From CAG-103 sp905215475 (GTDB taxonomy: Bacteria > Bacillota > Clostridia > Oscillospirales > Oscillospiraceae): DNA of 64,000 nucleotides. The position numbers were made by a program, and so were the translations under genes. The stretch is taken from NCBI GenBank assembly GCA_905215475.1, contig CAJMPW010000001.1, positions 475,503 through 539,502 on the forward strand, in the 5' to 3' direction. A model generated the notes under the pieces. The model had not been told where the DNA came from. It ran no database searches and worked only from the letters and a program-made list of their open reading frames with translations. Shown here in pieces: positions 12,776 through 21,406 of this stretch; the stretch's first letter is position 1; each line of letters begins with the position of its first letter.

Positions 12776-14839
12776 TCAGATCTTCATGCAGACGTCCCAT
12801 GCACGCCAGATGACGGTGCGCAGGTTGCCGATGGCAACGCAGTCACCGACGCGGTGCACGTGACGACCCTTTTCACCAACCGGAGCCGGCACGAAGCCGA
12901 TGCCGTTGACGACGTTGTCGCACTCGACGTCGAAGGTCTTGCCGTCCGGACCCTTGACGGTCACGCTGCCGTCGCGGATGGCGGTGATGGTGGAGTGCAG
13001 GTAGGTCGGAACCTTGTGGTACTCCATCGCGTCACGCAGGAAGGAGGTGTTGGCAAGGCAGGTGGCCTGAGCCGCGACCAGGTCGCCGGCGTACTCGACG
13101 ATGATGGGGTGCTTGCCCTGAAGGATCAGGTCGTAAGCCGCCTCGCAGGAGGACTGGCCGCCGCCGAAGAACAGGACCTTGTCGCCGACTTCCTTCTTCT
13201 CCTTGAGCAGCTCGGTGAAGCTCAGGGTCTTCTCGAAGCCCGGGATCATGGGCATGGTTCTCGGCACGGAGCCGGTGGCCACGATGATCTCGTCAAAGCC
13301 GCGCATGGTGCCAAGGTCGGTGACCTCGGTGTTGAAGCGGATGTCGATGCCCTGCTTCTCGACTTCCTTCTTGTACCACTCAATGAGTTCCTTATCGTTC
13401 TCCTTGAAGCTCATCGCGGAAGCGGTGAGGAACAGGCCGCCGAGCTCATTGGTCTTTTCGAAGATGACCGGCTTGTGGCCGCGCTGCTTGAGCACGAGCG
13501 CGCACTCCATGCCGCCGATGCCGGCGCCGATGATGGCGACCTTCTTCGGGCTCTTGGTCGGAACGATCTTATACTTGTTGTGCTGCATCGTGGTCGGGTT
13601 CAGCGCGCAGCGGCCCAGATGCAGGGAGTCCTGCGTGCTCTGGATGTTCGCGGTGCCCTTGAACTTCGCAAAGTTGAAGCAGCCGTTGTGGCAGCGGATG
13701 CAGGGCTTGATCTCGTCCTGACGGCCCTGGCGGATCTTGGTGACCCAGTCGGGATCGACGAGGTTCTGACGCGCGATGGCAACTGCGTCAAGACGGCCGG
13801 CAGCGATCTCTTCCGCGGCCTTGACCGGATCCATACGGCCGGCGCAGGCGACGGGCTTGTCGGTGAAGTTCTTGATGTGCTCGACGTACTCGAGGTTGCA
13901 GTTGTCGGGCATATACTGAGGCGGATGTGCCCAGTACCATGCGTCGTAAGTACCGTTGTCGCAGTTGAACATGTCGTAGCCGGCATCGCCCAGGTACTTG
14001 ATGGCCTTCTCGGACTCGGCCATGTCGCGGCCGAACTCTTCGAAGTCGGTCTCGTACGGCATCGCGCCCTTGCCCCAGGCCTTGGTCTTGGAGACGACGG
14101 AGTAACGCAGGGACACCGGGAAGTCGGCGCCGGCCTGACGCTTGATGGACTGCACGACCTCGACCGGGAAACGGAAACGGTTCTCGAACGAGCCGCCGTA
14201 CTCGTCGGTACGATGGTTCCAGTTGGCGATGGTGAACTGGTCAAGCAGATAGCCCTCGTGGACAGCGTGGATCTCAACGCCGTCGACGCCGGCTTCACGC
14301 AGCAGCTTCGCGGTCTTGCCGAACGCATCGACCATCTCATGGATCTCTTCCACGGTCATCGGACGGGAGAGCATATCCTCCTGCCAACGGTTCGGGGTGG
14401 CGGAAGCGGACGCGCAGCAGTAGCTGACGTCGATCACGGGTCTGGCGAGCGCGCCGAGGACCTTATTGTTGTTCAGGGTGACCATCCAGGGGGCAACGGC
14501 CATGGAACGGCCGAAGCCGGCGGCGAGCTGAATGAACAGCTTCGAACCGGTCTTGTGGTACTCGACCATGTACTCGGCGAGCTCCTTGAACATCTTCTTG
14601 TTCTGATAGAGCCATCTGCGGCCCATGGTGTCGCGGACACACTGCATGCCCGGGAGCACGAGACCGACGCCGTCCTTGGCGCGGGTCAGCAGGAAGTTCG
14701 CAGCTTCCTTATCGAAGTGGCACGGCTCCAGCCAGCCAAACAGAGAGGTGCCGCCCATGGAGCACTGGACAATGCGGTTCGGGATCTCGACATTGCCAAT
14801 TTTCCACGGAGTAAACAGCGCGCTATACTTTTCGTCCAT
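12776..14839 (-). CDS. NADH:flavin oxidoreductase, 2,4-dienoyl-CoA reductase / enoate reductase type
   Basis: 687-residue Fe-S flavoenzyme. The N-terminal TIM barrel (about 1-340) binds FMN. It is followed by the cluster motif CIRCHNGC (C-x2-C-x3-C) and a fourth cysteine in LGRCALNP. The C-terminal part has two Rossmann folds: VAIIGAGIGGMECALVL for FAD and VLFFGGGQSSCEAAYDL for NAD(P)H. Members reduce enoyl substrates (dienoyl-CoA, cinnamate, bile-acid intermediates); the substrate cannot be told here. The segment HAVHEGYLLDQF departs from the usual GAHGYLLDQF. The start is the ATG at 14839, about 9 bases after GGAAGG; an ATG three codons upstream touches that site. Single gene with its own promoter. 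Confidence 0.88.
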   Translation of the reverse strand: MDEKYSALFTPWKIGNVEIPNRIVQCSMGGTSLFGWLEPCHFDKEAANFLLTRAKDGVGLVLPGMQCVRDTMGRRWLYQNKKMFKELAEYMVEYHKTGSKLFIQLAAGFGRSMAVAPWMVTLNNNKVLGALARPVIDVSYCCASASATPNRWQEDMLSRPMTVEEIHEMVDAFGKTAKLLREAGVDGVEIHAVHEGYLLDQFTIANWNHRTDEYGGSFENRFRFPVEVVQSIKRQAGADFPVSLRYSVVSKTKAWGKGAMPYETDFEEFGRDMAESEKAIKYLGDAGYDMFNCDNGTYDAWYWAHPPQYMPDNCNLEYVEHIKNFTDKPVACAGRMDPVKAAEEIAAGRLDAVAIARQNLVDPDWVTKIRQGRQDEIKPCIRCHNGCFNFAKFKGTANIQSTQDSLHLGRCALNPTTMQHNKYKIVPTKSPKKVAIIGAGIGGMECALVLKQRGHKPVIFEKTNELGGLFLTASAMSFKENDKELIEWYKKEVEKQGIDIRFNTEVTDLGTMRGFDEIIVATGSVPRTMPMIPGFEKTLSFTELLKEKKEVGDKVLFFGGGQSSCEAAYDLILQGKHPIIVEYAGDLVAAQATCLANTSFLRDAMEYHKVPTYLHSTITAIRDGSVTVKGPDGKTFDVECDNVVNGIGFVPAPVGEKGRHVHRVGDCVAIGNLRTVIWRAWDVCMKI

Positions 14840-14952
14840 GAAATACATCCTTCCTTTTTCTTTGATTACGAAGATGATCTGCCGTTGCTCCCGACAGGTC
14901 ATCGGACGCTTCTGTAAGCACACATCACACGGGATGCATACATACTGTACAT

Positions 14953-14992
14953 ATCATAGCATACATTTTGACAAAAAGCAATGGAATTCCAT
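14953..14992 (-). promoter_or_regulatory. Promoter of the flavoenzyme gene with an adjacent palindrome
   Basis: On the minus strand, TTGCTT (14981-14976) and TATGAT (14958-14953) are 17 bases apart. Immediately upstream lies the perfect 12-base palindrome ATGGAATTCCAT (14981-14992), which touches the -35 box and is a candidate operator. Confidence 0.55.
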
Positions 14993-15133
14993 CGACTGCC
15001 TCGTCTATTTTGCTCACAAAAAGCGCAAAAGCGTGACAAATGCGGCAAAAATCGGCCGAAATTTTTGCGCCGGAAACCTGCGGTGCGCGTTGTATTTGCG
15101 CAAGAAAATGACGAGGATTCCTGAAATTTTTGC

Positions 15134-15162
15134 TTGATATCTGTCTGCGTGTGTGCTATCTT
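15134..15162 (+). promoter_or_regulatory. Promoter of the HD-domain gene
   Basis: TTGATA and TATCTT at 17-base spacing. The divergent gap 14840-15217 also holds a hairpin GCAAAAAT-N8-ATTTTTGC at 15045-15068; otherwise nothing is seen in it. Confidence 0.55.
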
Positions 15163-15217
15163 AATACCATTCTTTCTTACACCTACAAAAACGATATGCA
15201 TTAAGGAGGCTTTCACG

Positions 15218-15796
15218 ATGAGCGAACAGCTGGATCGCGCACAGGCTTGGGCGCTGCTGACGGAATTCAATCACGACCCGTTTCATCTGCATCATGCCAG
15301 AACGGTCGAGGGCGTCATGCGCTATTTCGCGCAGGAGCTCGGCTATGGCGACGAGGTGGACTTTTGGGGCATTGTCGGTCTGCTGCATGATCTGGACTTT
15401 GAGCGCTACCCCGATCAGCACTGCATCCGCTCGCAGGAGATCATGCGCGAGCGCGGTCTGGATGAGCGCCTCATCCATGCCACGGCGAGCCACGGCTACG
15501 GCATCACGGTCGACATCGTGCCGGAGCACGAGATGGAAAAGGTGCTCTTTGCGACCGATGAGCTGACCGGTCTGATCGGCGCGGCGGCGCTGATGCGCCC
15601 GTCCAGGAGCGTGCAGGACATGGAGCTCAAGTCCCTCAAGAAGAAGTATAAGAGCAGCGGCTTTGCCGCCGGCTGCTCGCGCGAGGTCATTCAGCGCGGC
15701 GCAGACCTGCTCGGCTGGAGTCTGGACGAGCTGCTGACGCGCACGCTCGACGCCATGCGTGCGGTCGAGCCGGTCGTGGCGGCGCAGGAGGCCTGA
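15218..15796 (+). CDS. HD-domain (HDIG-type) hydrolase
   Basis: 192 residues. The metal-binding HD pattern is visible: histidines in FHLHHARTVEGVM (near residue 25), the HD pair in LLHDLDFE (near 58-59), a conserved histidine in HATASHGYG and an aspartate in FATDELTGL. HD proteins of this size are usually phosphohydrolases of nucleotides or small phosphate esters; the substrate here is unknown. The start is the ATG at 15218 behind TTAAGGAGGCTTTCACG; the frame extends further upstream but through the promoter. It stands alone, with its own promoter and terminator. Confidence 0.8.
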   Translation: MSEQLDRAQAWALLTEFNHDPFHLHHARTVEGVMRYFAQELGYGDEVDFWGIVGLLHDLDFERYPDQHCIRSQEIMRERGLDERLIHATASHGYGITVDIVPEHEMEKVLFATDELTGLIGAAALMRPSRSVQDMELKSLKKKYKSSGFAAGCSREVIQRGADLLGWSLDELLTRTLDAMRAVEPVVAAQEA

Positions 15797-15805
15797 ACGC
15801 ATCAG

Positions 15806-15834
15806 ACGCCGGAGAGCGTATCTCCGGCGTTTTG
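15806..15834 (+). terminator. Terminator of the HD-domain gene
   Basis: ACGCCGGAGA and TCTCCGGCGT form a 10-bp stem with a GCGTA loop, followed by TTTTG. Confidence 0.8.
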
Positions 15835-15855
15835 CGCAAGCCGGAAAGAACCGAC

Positions 15856-15884
15856 TTGAATTCCTTGCAATTTGATAGTATATT
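15856..15884 (+). promoter_or_regulatory. Promoter of the Rrf2 regulator gene
   Basis: TTGAAT and TATATT are spaced by 17 bases, with the predicted start about 25 bases before the ribosome binding site. Confidence 0.6.
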
Positions 15885-15919
15885 ATGTATAACACCTGTA
15901 TGCAAGGAGGCAACAGACC

Positions 15920-16330
15920 ATGGTGATCTCAACGAAGGGACGCTACGCGCTGCGCCTGATGACCGACCTGGCGCAGCACTGCGATGAGGGCTTCATCTCG
16001 CTCAAGACCGTGGCACAGCGGCAAAACGTGTCCCTGAAATATATGGAGGCGATCGCGGCGGCGCTCAACCGCGCAGGCCTTGTCCTCAGCCAGCGCGGCA
16101 AGGAGGGCGGCTATTGCCTGAGCCGTCCGGCGTGCGACATCACGGTCGCGCAGGTGCTGCACAGCACCGAGGGCAGTATGGCTGCCGTGGCGTGCCTCGA
16201 ATCCGGGGAGAGCTGCTGCGAGCGTGCGCAGCAGTGCCTGACGCTGCCGATGTGGAAAAAGCTCGATGCCGTCATGGATAACTACCTGTCCGGCGTTTCC
16301 GTGCAGGATCTGCTCGACGGCAAGGTGTGA
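15920..16330 (+). CDS. Rrf2-family transcriptional regulator (IscR-like)
   Basis: 136 residues. The N terminus MVISTKGRYALRLM is the classic Rrf2 start, with a winged helix through about residue 70. Cysteines 92, 99, 100 and 106 (CLESGESCCERAQQC) match the spacing of the [2Fe-2S] ligands of IscR, so it probably senses Fe-S cluster status. The ATG at 15920 follows AAGGAGG by 8 bases. nifS and nifU lie directly downstream but behind a terminator and a separate promoter, and that promoter overlaps a dyad that could be this protein's target. Confidence 0.88.
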   Translation: MVISTKGRYALRLMTDLAQHCDEGFISLKTVAQRQNVSLKYMEAIAAALNRAGLVLSQRGKEGGYCLSRPACDITVAQVLHSTEGSMAAVACLESGESCCERAQQCLTLPMWKKLDAVMDNYLSGVSVQDLLDGKV

Positions 16331-16339
16331 CCGGTACGG

Positions 16340-16380
16340 TCGGGGAAGGAGAGACGCATTCTCTTTCCCCGATTTTTCTT
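16340..16380 (+). terminator. Terminator between the Rrf2 gene and nifS
   Basis: TCGGGGAA and TTCCCCGA form the base of a long stem, followed by TTTTTCTTTTT. Confidence 0.75.
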
Positions 16381-16389
16381 TTTCACAAA

Positions 16390-16424
16390 TTCCTATTGAC
16401 AATATGGGAAATGCGTGGTACTAT
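16390..16424 (+). promoter_or_regulatory. nifS-nifU promoter with an overlapping dyad
   Basis: TTGACA (16396-16401) and TACTAT (16419-16424) are 17 bases apart. The -35 box is embedded in the imperfect dyad TTCCTAT-N7-ATGGGAA (16390-16410), a plausible binding site for the neighbouring Rrf2 regulator. Confidence 0.6.
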
Positions 16425-16477
16425 TTACCCACAAAGCAAATGGGAATTAAAAATTTATTTGCAAGGAGGACAGGCTC

Positions 16478-17668
16478 ATGCGCGTTTATGCAGACAATGC
16501 GGCGACCACGAAGCTTTCTGCCGCCGCCAAGGAAGCCATGCTTCCGTACTTTGATGAGATATACGGCAATCCCAGCACGCTCTACACCCTCGGGCAGGAG
16601 GCGGCGGAGCATCTGCTGACCTGCCGCACCGAGATCGCGCGGCTGATCGGCGCGGCTGACCCGCGGGAGATCGTGTTCACCTCCGGCGGCAGCGAGGCCG
16701 ACAATCAGGCCATCATCTCCGCCGCCATGAATGGTGCGCGCAAGGGGAAAAAGCACCTCATCTCCACAAAATTTGAGCACCATGCGGTGCTGCACACGCT
16801 TGATAAGCTGCGCCGGCAGGGCTTTGAGGTGACGCTGTTGGACGTGCACGAAAACGGCGTCGTCCGCGTCGAGGACGTGGCGGCGGCCATTCGGGACGAC
16901 ACGGCGCTCGTGTCGATCATGTTCGCCAACAACGAGATCGGCACGCTCCAGCCCATTCAGGCCATCGGCGCGCTCTGCCGCGAGCGGGGCATCCCGTTTC
17001 ACACGGACGCGGTGCAAGCGCTCGGCCATGTACCCGTGAACGTGCAGGAGATGAACATCGATATGCTCTCATGCTCGGCGCACAAATTCCACGGACCACG
17101 CGGCGTCGGCTTTCTGTACGCCAAGCGCGGCATCCCGCTCACGAGTATCATCGAGGGCGGCGCGCAGGAGCGCGGCAAGCGCGGCGGCACGGAAAACACG
17201 CCGGGCATCGCCGGCATGACGGCGGCGCTGCGCGAGGCGGTCGAGCATATGGATGAAAATATGCGCAAGGTCACGCGCCTGCGCGAGACGCTCATCACAG
17301 GGCTCTCGTCCATCCCGCACGCGCGGCTCAACGGCGACCGCACGCAGCGCGTGCCCGGCACGGTGAACTTCTGCTTCGAGGGCATCGAGGGCGAGTCGCT
17401 GCTGCTCCTGCTCGACCGCAAGGGCATCGCCGCCTCCTCCGGCAGCGCCTGCACCTCCGGCTCGCTCGATCCCAGCCATGTGCTGCTGGCGCTCGGGCTG
17501 CCGCACGAGGTCGCGCACGGCTCGCTGCGCCTGTCCGTGGGCGAATACAACACGGATGAAGAGATGGCGTACATCGTCGAAAACGTCCGTCAGGTGGTCG
17601 ACTACCTGCGCGGCATCTCCCCGGTGTGGGACGAGCTGGAGACCGGCGTGCGCCGGCACCAGATCTAA
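16478..17668 (+). CDS. nifS: Cysteine desulfurase, NifS/IscS type
   Basis: PLP enzyme of 396 residues that takes sulfur from cysteine for Fe-S cluster assembly. The PLP lysine is K203 in SCSAHKFHGPRG, and the catalytic cysteine is C325 in SSGSACTSGSLDPSH, a longer loop typical of class I desulfurases. HTDAVQ carries the conserved Asp that contacts the PLP ring. The ATG at 16478 follows CAAGGAGGACAGGCTC. The scaffold gene nifU follows after 37 bases, so the two form the NIF/ISC-like pair used by many clostridia. Confidence 0.93.
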   Translation: MRVYADNAATTKLSAAAKEAMLPYFDEIYGNPSTLYTLGQEAAEHLLTCRTEIARLIGAADPREIVFTSGGSEADNQAIISAAMNGARKGKKHLISTKFEHHAVLHTLDKLRRQGFEVTLLDVHENGVVRVEDVAAAIRDDTALVSIMFANNEIGTLQPIQAIGALCRERGIPFHTDAVQALGHVPVNVQEMNIDMLSCSAHKFHGPRGVGFLYAKRGIPLTSIIEGGAQERGKRGGTENTPGIAGMTAALREAVEHMDENMRKVTRLRETLITGLSSIPHARLNGDRTQRVPGTVNFCFEGIEGESLLLLLDRKGIAASSGSACTSGSLDPSHVLLALGLPHEVAHGSLRLSVGEYNTDEEMAYIVENVRQVVDYLRGISPVWDELETGVRRHQI

Positions 17669-17705
17669 CAGACAGACTGCGAATTTGCATAAAGGAGGCA
17701 TTCTT

Positions 17706-18137
17706 ATGGCATTGTACAGTGAAAAGGTCATGGACCATTTTGAGCATCCGCGCAACGTCGGCAAAATGCCCGACGCCGACGGTGTCGGCGAGGTCGGCAA
17801 CGCCAAGTGCGGCGACATCATGCGTATGTATATCAAGGTCAGGGACGGCATCATCACGGACGTGAAGTTCAACACCTTCGGCTGCGGCAGCGCGATCGCG
17901 TCCTCGTCGATGGCGACCGAGATGATCAAGGGCAAGCCGGTCTCTGAGGCGCTGGAGCTGTCCAACAAGGCGGTCATTGAAGCGCTCGACGGACTCCCGG
18001 CGCAGAAGATCCACTGCTCCGTGCTCGCCGAGGAGGCGGTCAAGGCGGCCGTGAAGGACTACTACGATAAAAACGGCATCGCCTACGACGCGGATCTGTT
18101 CTCGACGCACGACTGCGCCGCCTGTCAGGGCGGCTGA
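17706..18137 (+). CDS. nifU: Fe-S cluster assembly scaffold, NifU/IscU type
   Basis: 143 residues, an IscU-like scaffold domain only. The three cluster-ligand cysteines C35 (NAKCGD), C60 (FGCGSAI) and C104 (IHCSVLAEE) and the conserved D37 are present. The C terminus has an extra CAAC motif (DCAACQGG). The ATG at 17706 follows AAGGAGGCATTCTT; the longer frame running back into nifS is not used. Partner of the upstream desulfurase. Confidence 0.93.
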   Translation: MALYSEKVMDHFEHPRNVGKMPDADGVGEVGNAKCGDIMRMYIKVRDGIITDVKFNTFGCGSAIASSSMATEMIKGKPVSEALELSNKAVIEALDGLPAQKIHCSVLAEEAVKAAVKDYYDKNGIAYDADLFSTHDCAACQGG

Positions 18138-18182
18138 GGCAGCCAACCTGCTTTTTCTCTCTCCCCCTTCTATGTTTTTGCG

Positions 18183-18214
18183 GAAAGCACCCGACCGTTA
18201 GGCCGGGTGCTTTC
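18183..18214 (+). terminator. Terminator after nifU
   Basis: GAAAGCACCCG and CGGGTGCTTTC form an 11-bp stem; the following T-tract is interrupted (TGTCTCT). Confidence 0.65.
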
Positions 18215-18227
18215 TGTCTCTCGGCAG

Positions 18228-18265
18228 AAAAAAGCCCCGGCAGGCCTGTCGGAAGCCTGCCGGGG
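18228..18265 (-). terminator. Terminator after rodA
   Basis: CCCCGGCAGGC and GCCTGCCGGGG pair over a short loop. On the minus strand the stem runs into CTTTTTTCTG just after the rodA stop. Confidence 0.85.
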
Positions 18266-18272
18266 AAGCGGG

Positions 18273-19415
18273 TCAGTAATAGATGCTGTTGCGCTTTGGC
18301 TTTGGCCGGAAGTGGATGCCGGAAACCATGCCGAGCGCGGCAAAGGATGTGAACAGCGATGAGCCGCCGTAGCTGAAAAACGGCAGCGTGATGCCGATGA
18401 CGGGTGTGATGCCGATGCACATGCCGATGTTCTCAAACGTCTGGAACGTCAAAAATGCGGCCACACCGAAGCACACGAGCGAGCCCATGTTGCTGCCCGA
18501 GCGGATGCCGACCATGACGCAGCGGATGATGATGATCAGCAGCAGCACGATGACGAGGATGCAGGCGATCATGCCGAGCTCCTCGCCGATGACGGCGTAG
18601 ATGAAGTCGGTGTGCTTGCCAGCGAGGGCATTGGACTGACTCTGCGTGCCGTTGCCGAGTCCTGCGCCGGTCCACTGGCCGGAGGCGAGGGCGATCTTGC
18701 TCTGGTGCGGCTGCCAGTTGATGCCGGTGTTGGTCGGGTCGACGCTCGGCACATACGGCGCGAGGATGCGTTTTTTCTGATAGTCATGCAGCACGAAGTT
18801 CCACAGCAGCGGGATCATCGCGGCGATGGCCGCAAAGCCGATGGCGAACCAGTGCAGCGCAAAACCGGCGGCAAAGAGCATCACGAGGAAGATGGAAAAG
18901 AAGATCAGTGCCGAGCCGAGGTCGGACGACACGAGGAGGATCAGCCCGAACAGCAGCGCGAAGTGGGCGGCCAGCTGCGCGACCGACCACACGGAGTTGA
19001 GATCGTGGTATTCCTTCAGGTAACTGATCTGCTTTGCCAGCACGATGATGAACGTGAGCTTGACGACCTCCGTCGGCTGGATGCCGATGCCGAAAAAGCG
19101 CAGCCAGCCGGTGTTGCCGGTATTGTCGCTCACACCGAAGGGGATCAGCAGCAGCAAAAACAACACGTTGAATGCGCTCAGGATCTGCCACTTGTCGGCC
19201 AGAACGTCCACATCCAGCACGGTCATGGCGACAAACGCGACCACACCGAGGATGAGCGACGCGCTCTGCACGATGACATACTTGGCCGAGTGATACGATG
19301 CCGTGGCGCTCGAGATGACGATGATGCCGAACGTGGCGCAGATGAGACCCATCACGAGCAGGAAAATATCCGCTCGGTGAAAAAACTCCTTTGCGTAGGA
19401 CAGTGCTTTTTTCAA
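18273..19415 (-). CDS. rodA: RodA/FtsW-family peptidoglycan glycosyltransferase (SEDS)
   Basis: 380-residue integral membrane protein with about ten hydrophobic segments. SEDS landmarks include GIQPTEVVKL (near 120), the region QWTGAGLGNGTQ and TDFIYAVIGEELG, and the C-terminal end of family FFSYGGSSL. SEDS proteins polymerise lipid II during wall growth; single copy next to no septation genes favours RodA. The start is set at a TTG (19415) because AAGGAGGCCATC precedes it; the ATG 14 codons upstream has no ribosome binding site and would place basic residues from the promoter region into the protein. Confidence 0.88.
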   Translation of the reverse strand: MKKALSYAKEFFHRADIFLLVMGLICATFGIIVISSATASYHSAKYVIVQSASLILGVVAFVAMTVLDVDVLADKWQILSAFNVLFLLLLIPFGVSDNTGNTGWLRFFGIGIQPTEVVKLTFIIVLAKQISYLKEYHDLNSVWSVAQLAAHFALLFGLILLVSSDLGSALIFFSIFLVMLFAAGFALHWFAIGFAAIAAMIPLLWNFVLHDYQKKRILAPYVPSVDPTNTGINWQPHQSKIALASGQWTGAGLGNGTQSQSNALAGKHTDFIYAVIGEELGMIACILVIVLLLIIIIRCVMVGIRSGSNMGSLVCFGVAAFLTFQTFENIGMCIGITPVIGITLPFFSYGGSSLFTSFAALGMVSGIHFRPKPKRNSIYY

Positions 19416-19480
19416 GATGGCCTCCTTTCCGCCAAACCGGCGTTTTGAAATCGGCAATGATTATATCACAGAAAACCGCT

Positions 19481-19509
19481 TTACGCAACGGGCGAAACCG
19501 TGCTATAAT
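19481..19509 (+). promoter_or_regulatory. Promoter of tsaE-tsaB
   Basis: TTACGC and a consensus TATAAT (19504-19509) at 17-base spacing; the start would be about 20 bases before the tsaE start codon. It is close to and divergent from rodA. Confidence 0.6.
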
Positions 19510-19534
19510 ACTTCTTCAGAATCGGAGGGATACC

Positions 19535-19966
19535 ATGCAGGAATATCTGACCCACAGTGAAGCGGAGACCGAGCAGGCCGGCGCAGACTTTGCGCGCGCC
19601 CTGCCGGACGGCAAGGTCGTGGCCATGTACGGTGAGCTCGGCAGCGGCAAGACCGCCTTCGTGCGCGGGATGGCGCGCGGCATGGGGCTGACGTGCCGCG
19701 TCTCGAGCCCCACGTTCACGATCGTGAACGAATATGAGGGGCCGCGCGAGCTGATCCATTTTGATATGTATCGCCTCGGCAGCGCCGACGAGCTGTTTGA
19801 CATCGGCTGGGAGGATTATGTCAACCGCGGCTCGGTCTGCGCCGTCGAATGGAGCGAGAACGTGGAGGACGCCTTTTACGGCGACGAGGTCGTTGTCCGC
19901 TTTGAAAAGCTCGGACCGACGACCCGACGCATCATCATCACGGAAGGGAGCGGGAAATCATGCTGA
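19535..19966 (+). CDS. tsaE: tRNA threonylcarbamoyladenosine biosynthesis ATPase TsaE
   Basis: 143 residues. Walker A GELGSGKTAFVRG lies near residues 33-45, followed by SSPTFTIVNEY, HFDMYRL, IGWEDY and VEWSEN, all standard for the family. TsaE regulates the TsaBD complex that makes t6A37 in ANN-decoding tRNAs. The ATG at 19535 follows CGGAGGGATACC. It overlaps tsaB by 7 bases, so the pair is translationally coupled. The usual third partner, tsaD, is not in this window. Confidence 0.92.
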   Translation: MQEYLTHSEAETEQAGADFARALPDGKVVAMYGELGSGKTAFVRGMARGMGLTCRVSSPTFTIVNEYEGPRELIHFDMYRLGSADELFDIGWEDYVNRGSVCAVEWSENVEDAFYGDEVVVRFEKLGPTTRRIIITEGSGKSC

Positions 19967-20670
19967 TCCTCGCATTGGAGTCGTCTGCAAAGGCGGCATC
20001 GGCGGCGCTGTGCCGCGACGGTGTGCTCATCGCCCAGAGTCAGCAGTGCAGCGGTCTGACGCATAGCTGCACGCTGCTGCCGATGGCAGAGCAGATGCTC
20101 AAGGACACCAATATTGCGCTTTCGGACGTTGACGCCATCGCCGTCGCGCGCGGACCGGGCTCGTTCACCGGCATCCGCATCGGCGTGTCCACGGCAAAAG
20201 GTCTCGCCTGGGGCGCGCAGAAGCCCGCCATCGGCGTGTCGACGCTCGAGGCCATGGCGTATCACGGCATCGCGGCAGGGGAGGGCGCGCTCGTGTGCGC
20301 GGCTATGGACGCCCGCCGCAGCCAGATCTACAACGCGCTCTTTGAGATCCGGGACGGAAAACCGCAGCGTCTTTGTCAGGACCGTGCGATTTCGCTCGCG
20401 GAGCTGGGCGCGGAATTGAAAAAAATGCAGAAATCCGTTTTTCTGGTTGGCGACGGCGCGCAGCTGTGCTATAATACGTGTTTGGACATGGGCATCCCCG
20501 CGGTGCTTGCACCGGGCAATCTGGTTGTGCAGAGTGCGTGGGGCGTGGCCATGGCCGCCTTCGGGCAGACACCTGCCCCGGCGGAGGAGCTGCTCCCGGT
20601 CTATCTGCGCCTGTCGCAGGCCGAGCGGGAACGTCAGGCGCGGCTCGCGGCCGAGGCGGAAAAAGATTGA
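19960..20670 (+). CDS. tsaB: tRNA threonylcarbamoyladenosine biosynthesis protein TsaB
   Basis: 236 residues of the ASKHA fold. It begins MLILALESSAKAASAAL and has GLTHSCTLLP and RGPGSFTGIRIGVSTAKGLA, the diagnostic TsaB motifs. It is the non-catalytic partner of TsaD in t6A synthesis. The C-terminal tail is basic and acidic (SQAERERQARLAAEAEKD). In many Firmicutes rimI follows; here the next gene is upp after 36 bases. Confidence 0.92.
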   Translation: MLILALESSAKAASAALCRDGVLIAQSQQCSGLTHSCTLLPMAEQMLKDTNIALSDVDAIAVARGPGSFTGIRIGVSTAKGLAWGAQKPAIGVSTLEAMAYHGIAAGEGALVCAAMDARRSQIYNALFEIRDGKPQRLCQDRAISLAELGAELKKMQKSVFLVGDGAQLCYNTCLDMGIPAVLAPGNLVVQSAWGVAMAAFGQTPAPAEELLPVYLRLSQAERERQARLAAEAEKD

Positions 20671-20706
20671 AAGTAGAAATACGGATGCAACAAAGGAGAC
20701 GACGAG

Positions 20707-21336
20707 ATGAGTAAAGTTCACGTTTTTGACCACCCGCTGATCCAGCACAAGCTCTCGATCCTGCGCGACAAGAACACCAGCGTCAAGGAGTTCCGGGAAC
20801 TGATTTCCGAGATCGCCATGCTGATGTGCTTCGAGGCCACGCGCGATCTCCCGCTTGAGGAGATCGACGTGGAGACCCCGGTCGCCACGGCACACTGCAA
20901 GCACATCGCCGGCAAGAAGCTGGCCATCGTGCCGATCCTCCGCGCCGGTCTCGGCATGGTCGACGGCATGGTCACCATGATGCCGAACGTCAAGGTCGGT
21001 CACGTCGGCCTGTTCCGCGACCCGCAGACGCTCGAGCCGGTGAAGTATTACTTCAAGATGCCGCCCGACATCGCCGAGCGCGACGTCATCATCGTCGACC
21101 CCATGCTCGCCACCGGCGGCAGCGCGTCTGCTGCGGTGAAGTTCATGAAGGAAGTCGGCTGCAAGCACATCAAGCTCATGTGCATCATTGGTGCGCCCGA
21201 GGGCGTGCAGGTGATGCAGACCGAGCACCCGGATGTGGACATCTACGTTGCGGCGCTTGACGATCACCTCAACGAGCACGGCTACATCGTCCCCGGTCTC
21301 GGTGACGCGGGCGACCGTATCTTCGGTACGAAGTGA
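20707..21336 (+). CDS. upp: Uracil phosphoribosyltransferase
   Basis: 209 residues, the family length. It converts uracil and PRPP to UMP in pyrimidine salvage. Motifs include ILRAGLGMVDGM and the PRPP loop VDPMLATGGSA, and the C-terminal uracil-binding region YIVPGLGDAGDRIFGT. The start has AAAGGAGACGACGAG upstream. It may share the tsaEB transcript; a bidirectional terminator follows. Confidence 0.96.
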   Translation: MSKVHVFDHPLIQHKLSILRDKNTSVKEFRELISEIAMLMCFEATRDLPLEEIDVETPVATAHCKHIAGKKLAIVPILRAGLGMVDGMVTMMPNVKVGHVGLFRDPQTLEPVKYYFKMPPDIAERDVIIVDPMLATGGSASAAVKFMKEVGCKHIKLMCIIGAPEGVQVMQTEHPDVDIYVAALDDHLNEHGYIVPGLGDAGDRIFGTK

Positions 21337-21363
21337 TCCGCTCCTGTTGATCCCATAAGCAAA

Positions 21364-21400
21364 CACCCGGTATTGGAACGCCAATACCGGGTGCTTTTTT
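21364..21400. terminator. Bidirectional terminator between upp and the ABC permease gene
   Basis: CACCCGGTATTGG and CCAATACCGGGTG form a perfect 13-bp stem with loop AACG. Six Ts follow on the plus strand; the minus side is less T-rich. Confidence 0.85.
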
Positions 21401-21406
21401 GCTTTG

